From the NCBI GenBank assembly GCA_020444165.1, contig JAHLLK010000005.1, positions 62,001-126,000 on the forward strand: a DNA stretch of 64,000 nt, in the 5' to 3' direction. Origin of the DNA: Deltaproteobacteria bacterium. GTDB taxonomy: Bacteria; Desulfobacterota; Desulfarculia; Desulfarculales; Desulfarculaceae. Both the position numbers and the translations under genes were made by a program. Within the stretch, counting starts at the first letter, position 1. Each line of letters starts with the position of its first letter. Positions 40,934-49,831 of the stretch are shown here, piece after piece. Under the pieces are notes generated by a model. The model was not told where the DNA came from. It saw nothing but the letters and a program-made list of their open reading frames with translations, and made no database searches.

Positions 40934-43743
40934 GAGGCCTCCTCCCCGCTCGGTTCCTCTTCCTCGCCCAGGTGGGTCATCTTGAGCAGCGCCCCGTCCA
41001 ACCGGACGTCCGCGGTGCGGGCCCGGAAGCTCTCCACCCCATAGCAGTTGGCGTCCCGCAGATCAGCCGCCGTGAGGTCGGCCTTCAGGAACGAGGCCTG
41101 GCGCAGGTTGGCTCCCTGGAGCACCGCCCCGGGCAGCAAGGATTTCATGAAGCGGGCGCCCTGGGCCGAGGAGCCGCTGAAATTGGCCCCGGTCAGGTCG
41201 GACTCGGAGAAATCGCAATCATCCAGCAACCCGCCCGCGAAGTTGGCCCCGGCCAGCTTGGAACTACGCCAGTTGCCCTGGTGGGAGCGGAGCCCCGGGG
41301 CCTCGGCCTGGCTGAAGTCGCAATCCTGGGCCAGGACCACCCGGTCCAACCGGGCCCCGGCCAGGCGGATGCCCTGCCCCTGGGCGGACACGAAAATGGT
41401 CAGCACGCCCTGGGCCCCGGAGAGATCGGCCTGGGCCAGCTTGGCGCTCATGAACTTGGCCTTGGACAGCTCGGCCCCGGCCAGGTTGGCGCCCGTGAGG
41501 TCGCTCTCCAGGAACACGGCTTCCCCGGCCTGGGCCCCGGTCAGGTCGGCCTGGGGCAGGGAGGCGTTCATGAAGTTGGTCTTCACCAGCTTGGCCTGGC
41601 GGAACCCGGCCCCGGCGAAATCGGCTTTGGCGGCCAGGGCCCGGCTCAGATCCGCGCCGCTGAAATCCGCCCCGGCCCCCTGGCACTGGCCCAGGCTGGC
41701 CTCCACCAGGTTGGCCCCCTGGAATTTGGCCCCGGTGAGGTCGGCGTGGGCCAGGCAGGCTCCCGCCAGAATGGCCCCGGAGAGGTCCGCCCCGGCCAGG
41801 TTGGCGCTGTCCAGGATGGCCTGGGTCAGGTCCGCCCCGGCCAGGGGCAGGCCGGTGAGGTCCGCCCCGGTGAGGTCCCAGCCGGCCAGGCTCTCGCCCC
41901 GGGCCAAGGCTGCGGCGGCCTGGGCGCGCATCTCGTCCCGCTCCGCCTCGGGCGGCAGCTCCGGCGGCGGGGCCAGGGAAGCCCCCTTGATCTTGAGCTT
42001 CTTGCCCTTCACGTCCAGCCCGTATTTGGCCATTTTGGCATCCGCCGCCTTGGCCTGGTCCAGGGCCTGGGCCACCTTGGCCTGGGCCTCCGGGTTGTTC
42101 TTGATCTCGGGCTGCTTCATGATCCGGTTCAGGGCCTCTTCCAGGCGCTGGCCCAGGGGCAGCTTGGCGGCCCGGCGGGAAGCGGCGGCCGCGTCCTGGC
42201 GGGCCTGGGTCAACAGCTCCTGGGCCCGCTCGGGCCCGATGCCCTCTCCGGCCATCATCTTGCCCAGATGGGCGTCGATCTTGGCCTGCTGGCCCGCGAG
42301 CTCCCGGTTGATGGTGGCGGCGAGCTCCCCGGGCTTGGGGGCTTCGGCCTTCACCCGGGCCCATTGCTGCTGCAGATAGCTGAGCATGCGCGGGAAGTCC
42401 TTGGGGCCATTCACGGGCGGCGGCAGCGGCGGGAGCTGGGCCAGTTGCTCCTTGAGGGCCTGGCTGAACTTCTCCGGCGGCAGATACTTGAGGGGATCCA
42501 CCCCCACGTGGGCCAGCTTCTCGTGGAGCTTGGGCAGGCGGGCCTTGGTCTGGGCCTCGATCTGGCCCACGATCTTCTGCACCAGGGGCAGGCTCATGGG
42601 ATCGGGCGGGGTGTAGGTGTCGTCCGGCGCCTCCTCCGGGGGGGACAGGTCATCCTCCCGCCCCAGCCAGAACAGCCGGGTCTCGGGGTCCAGGCGCAGC
42701 TCCAGGGAACGGCGGTAAGCGTCCAGGCCGCGGCTTTGACCGCATTGGTACTCATAAGCCAAGAGCAGGTGGTCCACGTCCTGGGCGTCGTCCTGGGCCA
42801 CCGGCGCAAAGCCCCGGTGGATGGTGATGCCCTTGGCCAGGTGGGGGAAGAACCACACGGTGTCGATATGCAGGGGCACCTCCCGGAATCCGGCGGCCCC
42901 CTGCTTGGCGAAGTTCACAAAGCAACGGGAGCGGAGACCCGGCAGGCTGCCCCGTTGCACCGCTTCCGCGGGGTGCAGGCCGGTCAGGGTGAACTCCTCG
43001 TCGCCCCGCCAGAATTCCTCGGTCTGCTGATCGTCCGGCGCCTGGTTGAAGAAGGTCCAGTCGATATCCGGGGCCAAACCCGGGAAATGCTTTTTGATGT
43101 AAGTTTGGTCATAGGTGCCGGCCTTGGCCTGGCGCTGGGGCAGCATCAGGTCGCGGGGACCGCAGCTGGTGGGGATGGGCACGGCCCAGGGCCCGGCCAT
43201 GAGCTCGGCTCCGGTCTCCAGGTTGGGCAACGGCGAAACCTCGGACTCGGGATCGTAATCCGGGGGGATGTAGCCCTTGCCCGTGGGGTTGGCGGGAAAG
43301 TCCGGCCCGCCAAAGGCGCGGTCCCAGGTCAGCGGCATCTCCGCGAAGGGCGCCGGTTCGCTGGCCAACCAGCCCTCGCCCACCAGCTTCTCGATGACCC
43401 CCTCCGCCCGCAGCCAGACCCGCTCGCCAAAGACCCGGATATGCTTCCGCACCGGCCCCATGCCCATGCTCACCATGGCCTCGCCCGGCACGGGGGCGTC
43501 CGGGGGAGGAAAGCACTTGCCCACCACCAGCAGTTCGCCCTTGCCCTTGGGCATGGCCTGGTCGAACACCTCGCCGTCGCCCAGCTCCCCCTGGACCACC
43601 GGCCACATCTCGCTCTCCATCAGGAGTTCCCGGGGGGCGTCGAAACCAAAGAAACTGAACACCCCCACGGAAAGGTAGGCTTGATTCTGATACTCGAAAG
43701 GCTTGAACAGCAGGCCTTGGCGCAGTGGTTTGATTACTTTCAT
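40930..43743 (-). CDS. DUF2169-pentapeptide fusion (type VI adaptor)
   Basis: A 937-residue adaptor-like protein. Residues 1 to about 330 are the DUF2169 domain, opening with MKVIKPLRQGLLFKPFEYQN and including AFGGPDFPANPTGKGY and FNQAPDDQQ, typical of this chaperone/adaptor family that helps load effectors onto VgrG or PAAR. A helical, Ala/Gln-rich linker spans about 370-600. From about 615 to 925 there is a pentapeptide beta-helix (GADLTGLPLAGADLTQA...). The same fusion is known in T6SS-5-type clusters. No toxin domain is visible in it or its neighbours. It is downstream of three VgrG-like genes (59-bp gap) and overlaps the next pentapeptide gene. Confidence 0.88.
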   Translation of the reverse strand: MKVIKPLRQGLLFKPFEYQNQAYLSVGVFSFFGFDAPRELLMESEMWPVVQGELGDGEVFDQAMPKGKGELLVVGKCFPPPDAPVPGEAMVSMGMGPVRKHIRVFGERVWLRAEGVIEKLVGEGWLASEPAPFAEMPLTWDRAFGGPDFPANPTGKGYIPPDYDPESEVSPLPNLETGAELMAGPWAVPIPTSCGPRDLMLPQRQAKAGTYDQTYIKKHFPGLAPDIDWTFFNQAPDDQQTEEFWRGDEEFTLTGLHPAEAVQRGSLPGLRSRCFVNFAKQGAAGFREVPLHIDTVWFFPHLAKGITIHRGFAPVAQDDAQDVDHLLLAYEYQCGQSRGLDAYRRSLELRLDPETRLFWLGREDDLSPPEEAPDDTYTPPDPMSLPLVQKIVGQIEAQTKARLPKLHEKLAHVGVDPLKYLPPEKFSQALKEQLAQLPPLPPPVNGPKDFPRMLSYLQQQWARVKAEAPKPGELAATINRELAGQQAKIDAHLGKMMAGEGIGPERAQELLTQARQDAAAASRRAAKLPLGQRLEEALNRIMKQPEIKNNPEAQAKVAQALDQAKAADAKMAKYGLDVKGKKLKIKGASLAPPPELPPEAERDEMRAQAAAALARGESLAGWDLTGADLTGLPLAGADLTQAILDSANLAGADLSGAILAGACLAHADLTGAKFQGANLVEASLGQCQGAGADFSGADLSRALAAKADFAGAGFRQAKLVKTNFMNASLPQADLTGAQAGEAVFLESDLTGANLAGAELSKAKFMSAKLAQADLSGAQGVLTIFVSAQGQGIRLAGARLDRVVLAQDCDFSQAEAPGLRSHQGNWRSSKLAGANFAGGLLDDCDFSESDLTGANFSGSSAQGARFMKSLLPGAVLQGANLRQASFLKADLTAADLRDANCYGVESFRARTADVRLDGALLKMTHLGEEEEPSGEEAS

Positions 43744-43802
43744 GGCTCGCCTTGCCCGCGGGGTCCCCCGGGGCGGCGGCCGGGACCGGGCCCGGCCCGC
43801 GA

Positions 43803-45071
43803 TCAGAAGTTTATTTTCAGCCCGGTGTTGATGCGGGTGGCAAAGGCTTTCACAGCCATGGCCGGGGTCTTCAACTCGGCTCCGACATCTTCCAGCGCGG
43901 GGCCGTCGTTGACCATCTGGGCCGCCGCGTCGCCCACCACGGCCACGGCCGCCTTCATGGCCACGGCCTTGTTGTCGAACCCCACCAGTTTGGCGGCGTA
44001 ACGGGCCACGGTGAGCAGCATTTGCTGGACGAACATGGCGGTGTAGTTGCCCACGAAGGCCTTGATGTAAATACCTATGTTCACGTCCAGGCTCTCGCCC
44101 AGCACCAGGGAGTTGTCGCCGATGAGGTAGAGTTGGTTGGTGGCCGAATCCATCAGGTTGTGGGTGCTGCGGCCCCGGGACACGCTCATGGTGATCTGCC
44201 CGGTCACGGCCAGGTGGTAGTCGCCGCTCACCGCCTGGCGCTTGTTGCCGGTGACGAAAGACTGGTAGTTGCCGCCCACCTTGCGGTTGTAGTCGCCGCC
44301 GATCTTCTTGTCGTAGTTGCCCTGCACCTCCTGGCGGCGCTGGCCTCCCACGTCCTGGACGCTCTGGCCATTCACCGTGAAATGGCGGTCGCCGTCGCTC
44401 TGCTGGCGCAGGCGGCCCTGGGTGGCCAGGGACATCTCCTCGTTGCCGGGCTGGTCCACCAGGGCGATCTCGCTGGTGAGCCCCCCCTCGCCCACTCCCT
44501 GGGAGCGGATCAGGGTCTTGTACTGGTTGGAGGTGGTCGGGTTGTAGGCCTGGCCCGTGGCGTCCACCGTGGCGGCCAGGGTCCCCTGGGGCGCCGTGGC
44601 CGCGGGGTCATAATCCAGGGGAGTGGAGGGCCCGGGCAGATAGCCGATGATCACCGGCAGGGAGGGGTCGCCGTTCTCAAAGCCCAGGGCCACCTCCTGG
44701 CCCCGGCGCGGCAGGAAGGTGAAGCCGCCGCCGGGGATGTTCCAGGGCATGGCCGGCCGGGCCAAAAGCTCCTTTTCCTGGCCGTCCCAGAACAAGAGCA
44801 CCGGCACCCGGCCCTCGGCGTCCACCACCGCCGGCTCACCGTCGGCCACCTGACCGCTCACCCGGCCCACCTGCACCCCGGCCGCCGGACCCGCGTCCAG
44901 CCAGGCCTCCAGGCCGGCGATCTCCTGGGACAGGGCCTCGTTTTCCGCCTGCAGCCGGGCGGCGTCATCCAGGAGGCGGTGACGCTCCGCGGCCAGGGCC
45001 CGGAGCCTGACCAGCAAGCTCTCTCTCCCCGCCCCGCCGCCAGCCCCCCTCGCTCCCGGATTTTCCGCCAT
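43803..45071 (-). CDS. Headless VgrG-like spike protein, paralogue c
   Basis: A 422-residue spike protein without the roughly 350-residue gp27-like head of normal VgrG. It starts with a coiled coil (about 18-58), then a gp5-type OB fold (about 70-145): GRVPVLLFWDGQ, MPWNIPGGGF, LPRRGQEVALGF, then STPLDYDP. A beta-helix shaft follows (about 200-290) of GGDYxxxVGGN-type repeats (QGNYDKKIGGDYNRKVGGNY). The last 130 residues are mostly helical and end in AFATRINTGLKINF, a motif shared with its two paralogues. It is the third of three tandem single copies; the gap to paralogue b is 14 bp. Probably the needle part of a type VI-like injector. Confidence 0.8.
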   Translation of the reverse strand: MAENPGARGAGGGAGRESLLVRLRALAAERHRLLDDAARLQAENEALSQEIAGLEAWLDAGPAAGVQVGRVSGQVADGEPAVVDAEGRVPVLLFWDGQEKELLARPAMPWNIPGGGFTFLPRRGQEVALGFENGDPSLPVIIGYLPGPSTPLDYDPAATAPQGTLAATVDATGQAYNPTTSNQYKTLIRSQGVGEGGLTSEIALVDQPGNEEMSLATQGRLRQQSDGDRHFTVNGQSVQDVGGQRRQEVQGNYDKKIGGDYNRKVGGNYQSFVTGNKRQAVSGDYHLAVTGQITMSVSRGRSTHNLMDSATNQLYLIGDNSLVLGESLDVNIGIYIKAFVGNYTAMFVQQMLLTVARYAAKLVGFDNKAVAMKAAVAVVGDAAAQMVNDGPALEDVGAELKTPAMAVKAFATRINTGLKINF

Positions 45072-45085
45072 GCTTGGGCCCCCTC

Positions 45086-46342
45086 TCAGGCGTTGGTCTT
45101 GATGCCGGTGAACAGCGCGGTGGCGAAGGTCTTCATCTCCGTCGTCGAAGCCCCAACGTCCACCGCGTCCTCTTCCATGACGGCCCCGTCGGTCTTGACC
45201 TTGGAAGCCGCGTTCTTGATGGCCAAGAGGGTGTTCCGGACCTCGGAGACATAGTTGCCGAACAACGCGCCGGTGTACGCCGTGGTCTTCAGATAGAACT
45301 GGGCCCGCTGGACGTAGACGTCCTCCACGAACAACTCGCCCGAGAACCGGGCCGGCAGGATCACGTCGATCTCCTCGCCCAGGACGATCTTGTTCTTGCC
45401 CCCCAGGAAGAGGTTGTTGGCCGTGGTCTGCCAGATATAGGTGACGCTGGAGCCGGCCTGGGCGGTCATGCTGTACTGCCCGGCCACGGTGAGGCGATAG
45501 GCCCCGGTCACCGCCTGGCGCTTGTTGCCGCTGATGTAGGACTGGAAATGGCCCCCCACCCGGCGCTCGAAGTCATCGTCCAGGTTGTGGGTGTAGTCCG
45601 CCTGCAGGCGTTCATAGCCTTCCCCGGTGGTCACCTCGGTCTCGTCGCCGCCCACGGTGTGGTAATGATCGCCCGTCACCTGGCCCCGGAGGCCTCCCTG
45701 GGAGGTGAGGCTCATCTCCTCCTCACCGGGCTGGTCCACCAGGGCGATCTCCTTCAGCTTGCCGCCCTGGCCCGGGGTGCGGGCCCGCAAAAGGCTCTTG
45801 TACTGGTTTTGGGTGGCCGGGGCCACCGCATTGCCGGCCTGGTCCTGGGTGGCGGCCAGCACGGTGGCCGGCCCCGCGGCGGTGGGGTCGTAATCCAGGG
45901 GAGTCACTGCGTCGGGCTGGTAGCCCACGATCACCGGGCGGTCGGCCTGGCCATTCTCAAAGGCCAGGTACACGCTTTGGCCCTGGCGGGGGATGACCGC
46001 CACCCCGCCCCGGTCGATGTTCCAGGGCAGGCAGAGGCGGGCCTTCAGGGTGTTGGTCTGCCCGTCCCAGGGCAGGCGCACCGGCACCCTTCCCTCCTGG
46101 TCCAGGGCGGTGGGGTCGCCGGACTCGCCCTGGCCGGCCACCACCCCCAGGGCCAACCCGCGCAGGGGGTGGGCGTCGCGCCATTGGCGCAAATAGGCGG
46201 CCCGGGCGCGGAGCCCGGCGTTTTGCTCTTCCAGGCTCCTTAGTTGGGCCTGGAAGGCGGCTTCCTCCCGTTCCAGCCGGGCCAGCCGGCCGGCCAGGTC
46301 CTCGCCTTCCCCGCCGGGTCCCTGCAGATCGCTATCGGCCAC
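45086..46342 (-). CDS. Headless VgrG-like spike protein, paralogue b
   Basis: A 418-residue paralogue. A coiled coil (about 15-55) leads to the OB fold: GRVPVRLPWDGQ, LPWNIDRGG, IPRQGQSVYLAFENG, VTPLDYDP. The shaft includes VGGHFQSYISGNKRQAVTG, nearly identical to the matching stretch of paralogue c. The C-terminal region is helical and ends TFATALFTGIKTNA. I chose a GTG start at 46342 with AAGGA four bases upstream. This clears the upstream gene's stop and makes the length equal to the other two. It also lacks the gp27-like head. Its sequence differs from c and a mainly after the OB fold, which would fit different trimer positions or tip partners. Confidence 0.8.
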   Translation of the reverse strand: MADSDLQGPGGEGEDLAGRLARLEREEAAFQAQLRSLEEQNAGLRARAAYLRQWRDAHPLRGLALGVVAGQGESGDPTALDQEGRVPVRLPWDGQTNTLKARLCLPWNIDRGGVAVIPRQGQSVYLAFENGQADRPVIVGYQPDAVTPLDYDPTAAGPATVLAATQDQAGNAVAPATQNQYKSLLRARTPGQGGKLKEIALVDQPGEEEMSLTSQGGLRGQVTGDHYHTVGGDETEVTTGEGYERLQADYTHNLDDDFERRVGGHFQSYISGNKRQAVTGAYRLTVAGQYSMTAQAGSSVTYIWQTTANNLFLGGKNKIVLGEEIDVILPARFSGELFVEDVYVQRAQFYLKTTAYTGALFGNYVSEVRNTLLAIKNAASKVKTDGAVMEEDAVDVGASTTEMKTFATALFTGIKTNA

Positions 46343-46364
46343 GCTTTCCTTCCCGCTTCCTGGT

Positions 46365-47603
46365 TCAGACGTTGATCTTGAACCCCGCGCACAGTTTGGT
46401 GGCAAAGGAGTTCAGGGCCGCGCCGGTATCCTTCATGCGCGCCGCGCTGTTGCCCATGCGCCCGGCGTTCACGTCCATGGAGGCCACCGCCTCCTGGATG
46501 GCGGTGATGCGGTTCTTGGTTTCGTCCACCGTGTTGCTGCCCGACATCATGGTGTACTCGGTCTTGAGGGCGTGGAACTGGGCGAACCAGCCGCCCAGTT
46601 CCTCCTCCAAGGGGAAAAATATCCGGACCCAGAGGCGCGCCCCACAAGCCACCTCTTCGCCCAGGGTCAGATAGTTTTTGCCGCCCATGTAGTAATCGAA
46701 GAAATCACTCATCGCCAAGGTATGCACGCTGCGCCCGGTGTCGGCGCTCAGGGTGTATTCCCCCTCCACGTTGAGGGTGTAGTTGCCGGTGACCGTTTCG
46801 TCCTTGTCCCCGGCCACCGTAGTGGCCAAATCGCCGCCCACGTGGCGCTGGTAATCCTGCTGCAACTGCTGGGTGAATTTGCCGCTCACGTGGCGCTGCA
46901 CGTCACCGTCCACGTGCTCCACGTTCTTGCCGCCCACCGAGAGCTGGTGCTCGCCCTGGGCGTAGACCCGCATGCGCCCCTCGGTGGCCAGGCTCAAGTC
47001 TTCCTGGCCGGGCTGATCGCCAAAGGCGATCTCGTGCACCTTGCCGCCGTCCGGCGCGGCCGAGCGGATGGTGGTCTTGTAGCGGTTGGCGGTGGCGGGG
47101 TTCACGGCCTGGCCGTTCTCGTCCAGGGGCGCGGCCAAGACCCCCTCTTGGGCGGTGGCCGCGGGATCATAGTCCAGCGGGGTGACCTCGTTGGGGAAGT
47201 AGCCGATGATCACGGGAGATTCCGGGCGGCCCCGCTCAAAGGCCAGCCACACGGACTGGCCCTGGCGGGGCAACATCACCACCCCGCCGCCGGAGATGTT
47301 CCACGGCGTGGCCAGGCGCGCCGCCAGGGTCTCCTGACCCCCGTCCCAGGGCACCACCACCGGGGCGCGCCCCTGGTTGTCCAGGGTCACGGGGTGGCCC
47401 GCCGGGCTGGAGTCCTGCACCTGCCCGGTCTGCACCGTGGGCTCGGGGGCCTCGGCCCGGCGGGCCTCCAGCTGCGCCAGCCGCTCCTCCAGGAACGCTT
47501 CCTGGCGGGCGGCGCGGGCCAGCTCGTGGTCCAGGTGGCGGGTTGTCTGGTCCAACTCCCGCAGAAGACTGGTTATTCCTGATAAATCATCTTCCATGGG
47601 CAT
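46365..47603 (-). CDS. Headless VgrG-like spike protein, paralogue a
   Basis: A 412-residue paralogue. An N-terminal coiled coil (about 8-48) comes before the OB fold: GRAPVVVPWDGG, TPWNISGGG, LPRQGQSVWLAFERG, VTPLDYDP. The shaft is a beta-helix with GGDLATTVAGDKDETVTGNY and similar units. The end is a helical segment with GSNTVDETKNRI and the shared tail SFATKLCAGFKINV. The start is an ATG at 47603 with GAGG seven bases upstream; a second ATG six bases later is also possible. As in b and c there is no gp27-like head to bind the baseplate. It is the first spike gene, 110 bp after the TPR gene. Confidence 0.8.
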   Translation of the reverse strand: MPMEDDLSGITSLLRELDQTTRHLDHELARAARQEAFLEERLAQLEARRAEAPEPTVQTGQVQDSSPAGHPVTLDNQGRAPVVVPWDGGQETLAARLATPWNISGGGVVMLPRQGQSVWLAFERGRPESPVIIGYFPNEVTPLDYDPAATAQEGVLAAPLDENGQAVNPATANRYKTTIRSAAPDGGKVHEIAFGDQPGQEDLSLATEGRMRVYAQGEHQLSVGGKNVEHVDGDVQRHVSGKFTQQLQQDYQRHVGGDLATTVAGDKDETVTGNYTLNVEGEYTLSADTGRSVHTLAMSDFFDYYMGGKNYLTLGEEVACGARLWVRIFFPLEEELGGWFAQFHALKTEYTMMSGSNTVDETKNRITAIQEAVASMDVNAGRMGNSAARMKDTGAALNSFATKLCAGFKINV

Positions 47604-47713
47604 GCCGGCGCCTCGCAAAAATAGCTATTCCCCCCGCCAATCGGGGGTAATGGGGCTGTGGCTGATTATAACCTCGCCGGGGGGGCAGGGGGCAACAGGT
47701 TGTGCCGCCGGGA

Positions 47714-48505
47714 TCAACGTTTGCGGCCGCGCGCCGCCTGGGCCAGGGGTGGAGCGGCGGCCGGGGGCGCCGCAGCCGGTTCGCGGTCGAGCCAATCCAG
47801 GTACCAACTGGCCGCCTCGTGCTGGGGGTTCAGGGAAAGGGCTTTTTTCATCACGACCCGGGTCAGATCGGGCCGCCCGTCGGCGTGCAGGGCCCGGCCC
47901 AGGTTGAACCACAGGTTCTCGTCGTCCGCGGCGATCTTGAGCGCGCGGTGGTAATGCTCCAGGGACTCGTGATACAGCCCGGCCCGGCGCAACATGATCC
48001 CGAACTCGTTGAACAAGTGCTTGTGCTGCCGATCATACACGGCGGGCAGGTTGGCCAGGCGCAGGAACACCTCCCGGGCCCGAGGCAAATCCCCCTGGGC
48101 CATGTAGGTGAGCCCCAGGCCGAAGTTGGCCCGCACCGAGTCTTCGTCCAGCTTCAAGGCCCGTTGGAACTCGTACTCCGCGGAGTTGTACTCGTGCTTC
48201 TGGTAGTGGCCCTCGGCGATCTCGATGATGCGCTCGATGACCAGGTCCTTGGAGCTGTTGACCTGGGACAGAAAACCGGGCAGGTGCAGAAACCGGGTTT
48301 GGAACTCCGGCAGTTCCACCACCTCCTGAATGGGGGTGGGTTTTTTGTCCATATCCAAAAGGGTCATCTCGACGCGTCCATCCGCCAGGGCCTTGGCCTG
48401 CCAAAAGGTTTCCAAGGTGGTGGTCCTGGCGGTTTCGTGAATGCCGAGAGTCCCCTTCCTCTTTTCCAGATAGATCTCACCATCCAGGGGCAGAGGGGTG
48501 GGCAT
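47714..48505 (-). CDS. TPR protein heading the spike operon
   Basis: A 263-residue protein. The first 90 residues are a beta-rich domain without a name (MPTPLPLDGEIYLEKRKGTL). From about 92 there are four to five TPR units (YNSAEYEFQRALKLDEDSVRANFG, YHESLEHYHRALKIAADDEN). The tail is Ala/Pro-rich. It is probably cytosolic. As the first gene of an operon with VgrG-like, DUF2169 and PAAR-like proteins, it may be an assembly or chaperone factor. Related T6SS clusters often hold one TPR or Sel1-like gene. The 303 bp upstream (48506-48808) show no gene and only a weak promoter-like TTGGCC/TAGAAT pair on the minus strand. Confidence 0.8.
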   Translation of the reverse strand: MPTPLPLDGEIYLEKRKGTLGIHETARTTTLETFWQAKALADGRVEMTLLDMDKKPTPIQEVVELPEFQTRFLHLPGFLSQVNSSKDLVIERIIEIAEGHYQKHEYNSAEYEFQRALKLDEDSVRANFGLGLTYMAQGDLPRAREVFLRLANLPAVYDRQHKHLFNEFGIMLRRAGLYHESLEHYHRALKIAADDENLWFNLGRALHADGRPDLTRVVMKKALSLNPQHEAASWYLDWLDREPAAAPPAAAPPLAQAARGRKR

Positions 48506-48808
48506 GGCCAGACTTTCTCCAGGATGCGGTTAGCTTAGGCGTTGAACTCCGGTGGCCCCAGGCCTCCGGGGAAAGGGCGCCGGAGCCGCCTGCGGGCAGG
48601 AAGCGGCCTCACCCCGGCTACCCCGCACCATTCTATAATTTTTGGGAGATAGGCCAAGGGCAAAAACACGCCCCGGGGCGGGCCTGGCGGGACGCCGGGA
48701 AAACCGGGAGACGCAAAAGCCTAGGTAACTGAGGGGTTGTATAAAACCGGGCAGCGACACCAGGAGATAAATTTTTTCGCGGGCAGCCCCAAGGGTCAGG
48801 AGGGATTC

Positions 48809-49702
48809 TCAGCGGCCGTCCAGGGCGCGCTTCAGCCAGCCGACCGCCCGGGCCTTGGCGGAAACCGGCGGGTAGGAGCACTCGTCGCATTTGGCGCAGA
48901 GCCCGGGGCGCTCCCGCTTGAGCAGGGCCTCGCGAAAGGCCCGGAAACCCGGCCCCTGCCAGATCTCCTCCAACCCGGCCGCCATGACGTTGCCCAGCCG
49001 CTCCTGGTAGTGGTAATCCATGCAGCACAACACCACCTCGCCGTCCGGCGCCACGGCCAGTTTGCGGAAGGGGAAGCTGCAAAAGCAGGCCACCGGTCCG
49101 CCCGCCGTCTTGGGCACATGCCCCGCCCGGGAGGAGAGCACCTCCTGGGTGGAGCGCTCCACATAGTCCAGCTTGGGGTTGGCCCCGTAGGCCGCCAGCA
49201 CCGCCGCGATGTGGGGGCTCTTGCGGCCGGCCGCCCGATCCTCGGGCGTGCGGTAGTCCTGGATGTTCAGGTTGTCCAGGCCGGCGGCCAACAGCTGGTC
49301 CACCTTGTCCACGGAAAGAATCATGCCGTTGGTGTTGATGTCCAGGAAGAAGCGGGGCGAGGCCGCCCGGGCATAGGCCAGCATCTCCGGCAGGCGCTCG
49401 TCCAACAGCGGCTCGTTGGTCATGAACAGGGCGATGCGGCCCGCGAACTCCAGGCGCACCAGTTCGTCGATGACCCGGCGGAACACCTCCCAGCTCATCT
49501 GCTGAAAGGGCCGGCGGGCGTGTCCCTGGGGGCAGAAGGCGCAACGCCGGTTGCAGTCGGTGCGGGTCTCCAACAGCACTTGGGTGAACCGGGGGAACCG
49601 CCCCTCCCGCGCCAAATACTCGCGGTAATAGGCGATCTCCCGGGCTTCCTCCGGCGCGGCGCCGCCGCCGCGTCCCACCCGACCCATGCGCTGAAAATAC
49701 AT
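48809..49702 (-). CDS. Radical SAM/SPASM protein
   Basis: A 297-residue radical SAM enzyme. The cluster motif CxxxCxxC is in TDCNRRCAFCPQG near residue 37. The SAM-binding strand MTNEPLLDE near 85 follows, and a SPASM-type auxiliary cysteine set lies at the end (CFCSFPFRKLAVAPDG, VLCCMDYHYQ and CAKCDEC). This layout is typical of enzymes that modify peptides, sugars or cofactors. The ATG at 49702 has AGGAGG four bases upstream. It stands alone, with no obvious precursor peptide nearby, so the substrate cannot be inferred. Confidence 0.85.
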   Translation of the reverse strand: MYFQRMGRVGRGGGAAPEEAREIAYYREYLAREGRFPRFTQVLLETRTDCNRRCAFCPQGHARRPFQQMSWEVFRRVIDELVRLEFAGRIALFMTNEPLLDERLPEMLAYARAASPRFFLDINTNGMILSVDKVDQLLAAGLDNLNIQDYRTPEDRAAGRKSPHIAAVLAAYGANPKLDYVERSTQEVLSSRAGHVPKTAGGPVACFCSFPFRKLAVAPDGEVVLCCMDYHYQERLGNVMAAGLEEIWQGPGFRAFREALLKRERPGLCAKCDECSYPPVSAKARAVGWLKRALDGR

Positions 49703-49831
49703 CCGTCCTCCTGCCCGGCCCCGGCCGCGGCGCGGCCGGGGAACCCACCCCGCGCTACCGCCCCAGAGGCCTGGCCAGCAAGTACCATGCCGGGGGGGTT
49801 TTGGCAAGCAGCGCACCGTCCCCCGGAGCCC

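Noticed and set aside
40972..44001. A 1009-residue frame on the + strand opposite the pentapeptide genes
   Set aside because: It is the antisense image of pentapeptide repeats. The product is a Gly/Leu/Gln-rich repeat with no fold, and the minus-strand genes have clear families.
46365..47603. Phage tail baseplate protein V in place of a type VI spike
   Set aside because: The OB fold alone would allow it, but the DUF2169, DUF3540, DUF4150 and pentapeptide partners are type VI associated and no phage structural genes are present.
38602..48505. Hidden toxin-immunity pair inside the spike operon
   Set aside because: I looked at every C-terminus and found no nuclease, lipase, amidase or pore motif, and no small immunity-like gene. 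Calling a toxin here would be unsupported.
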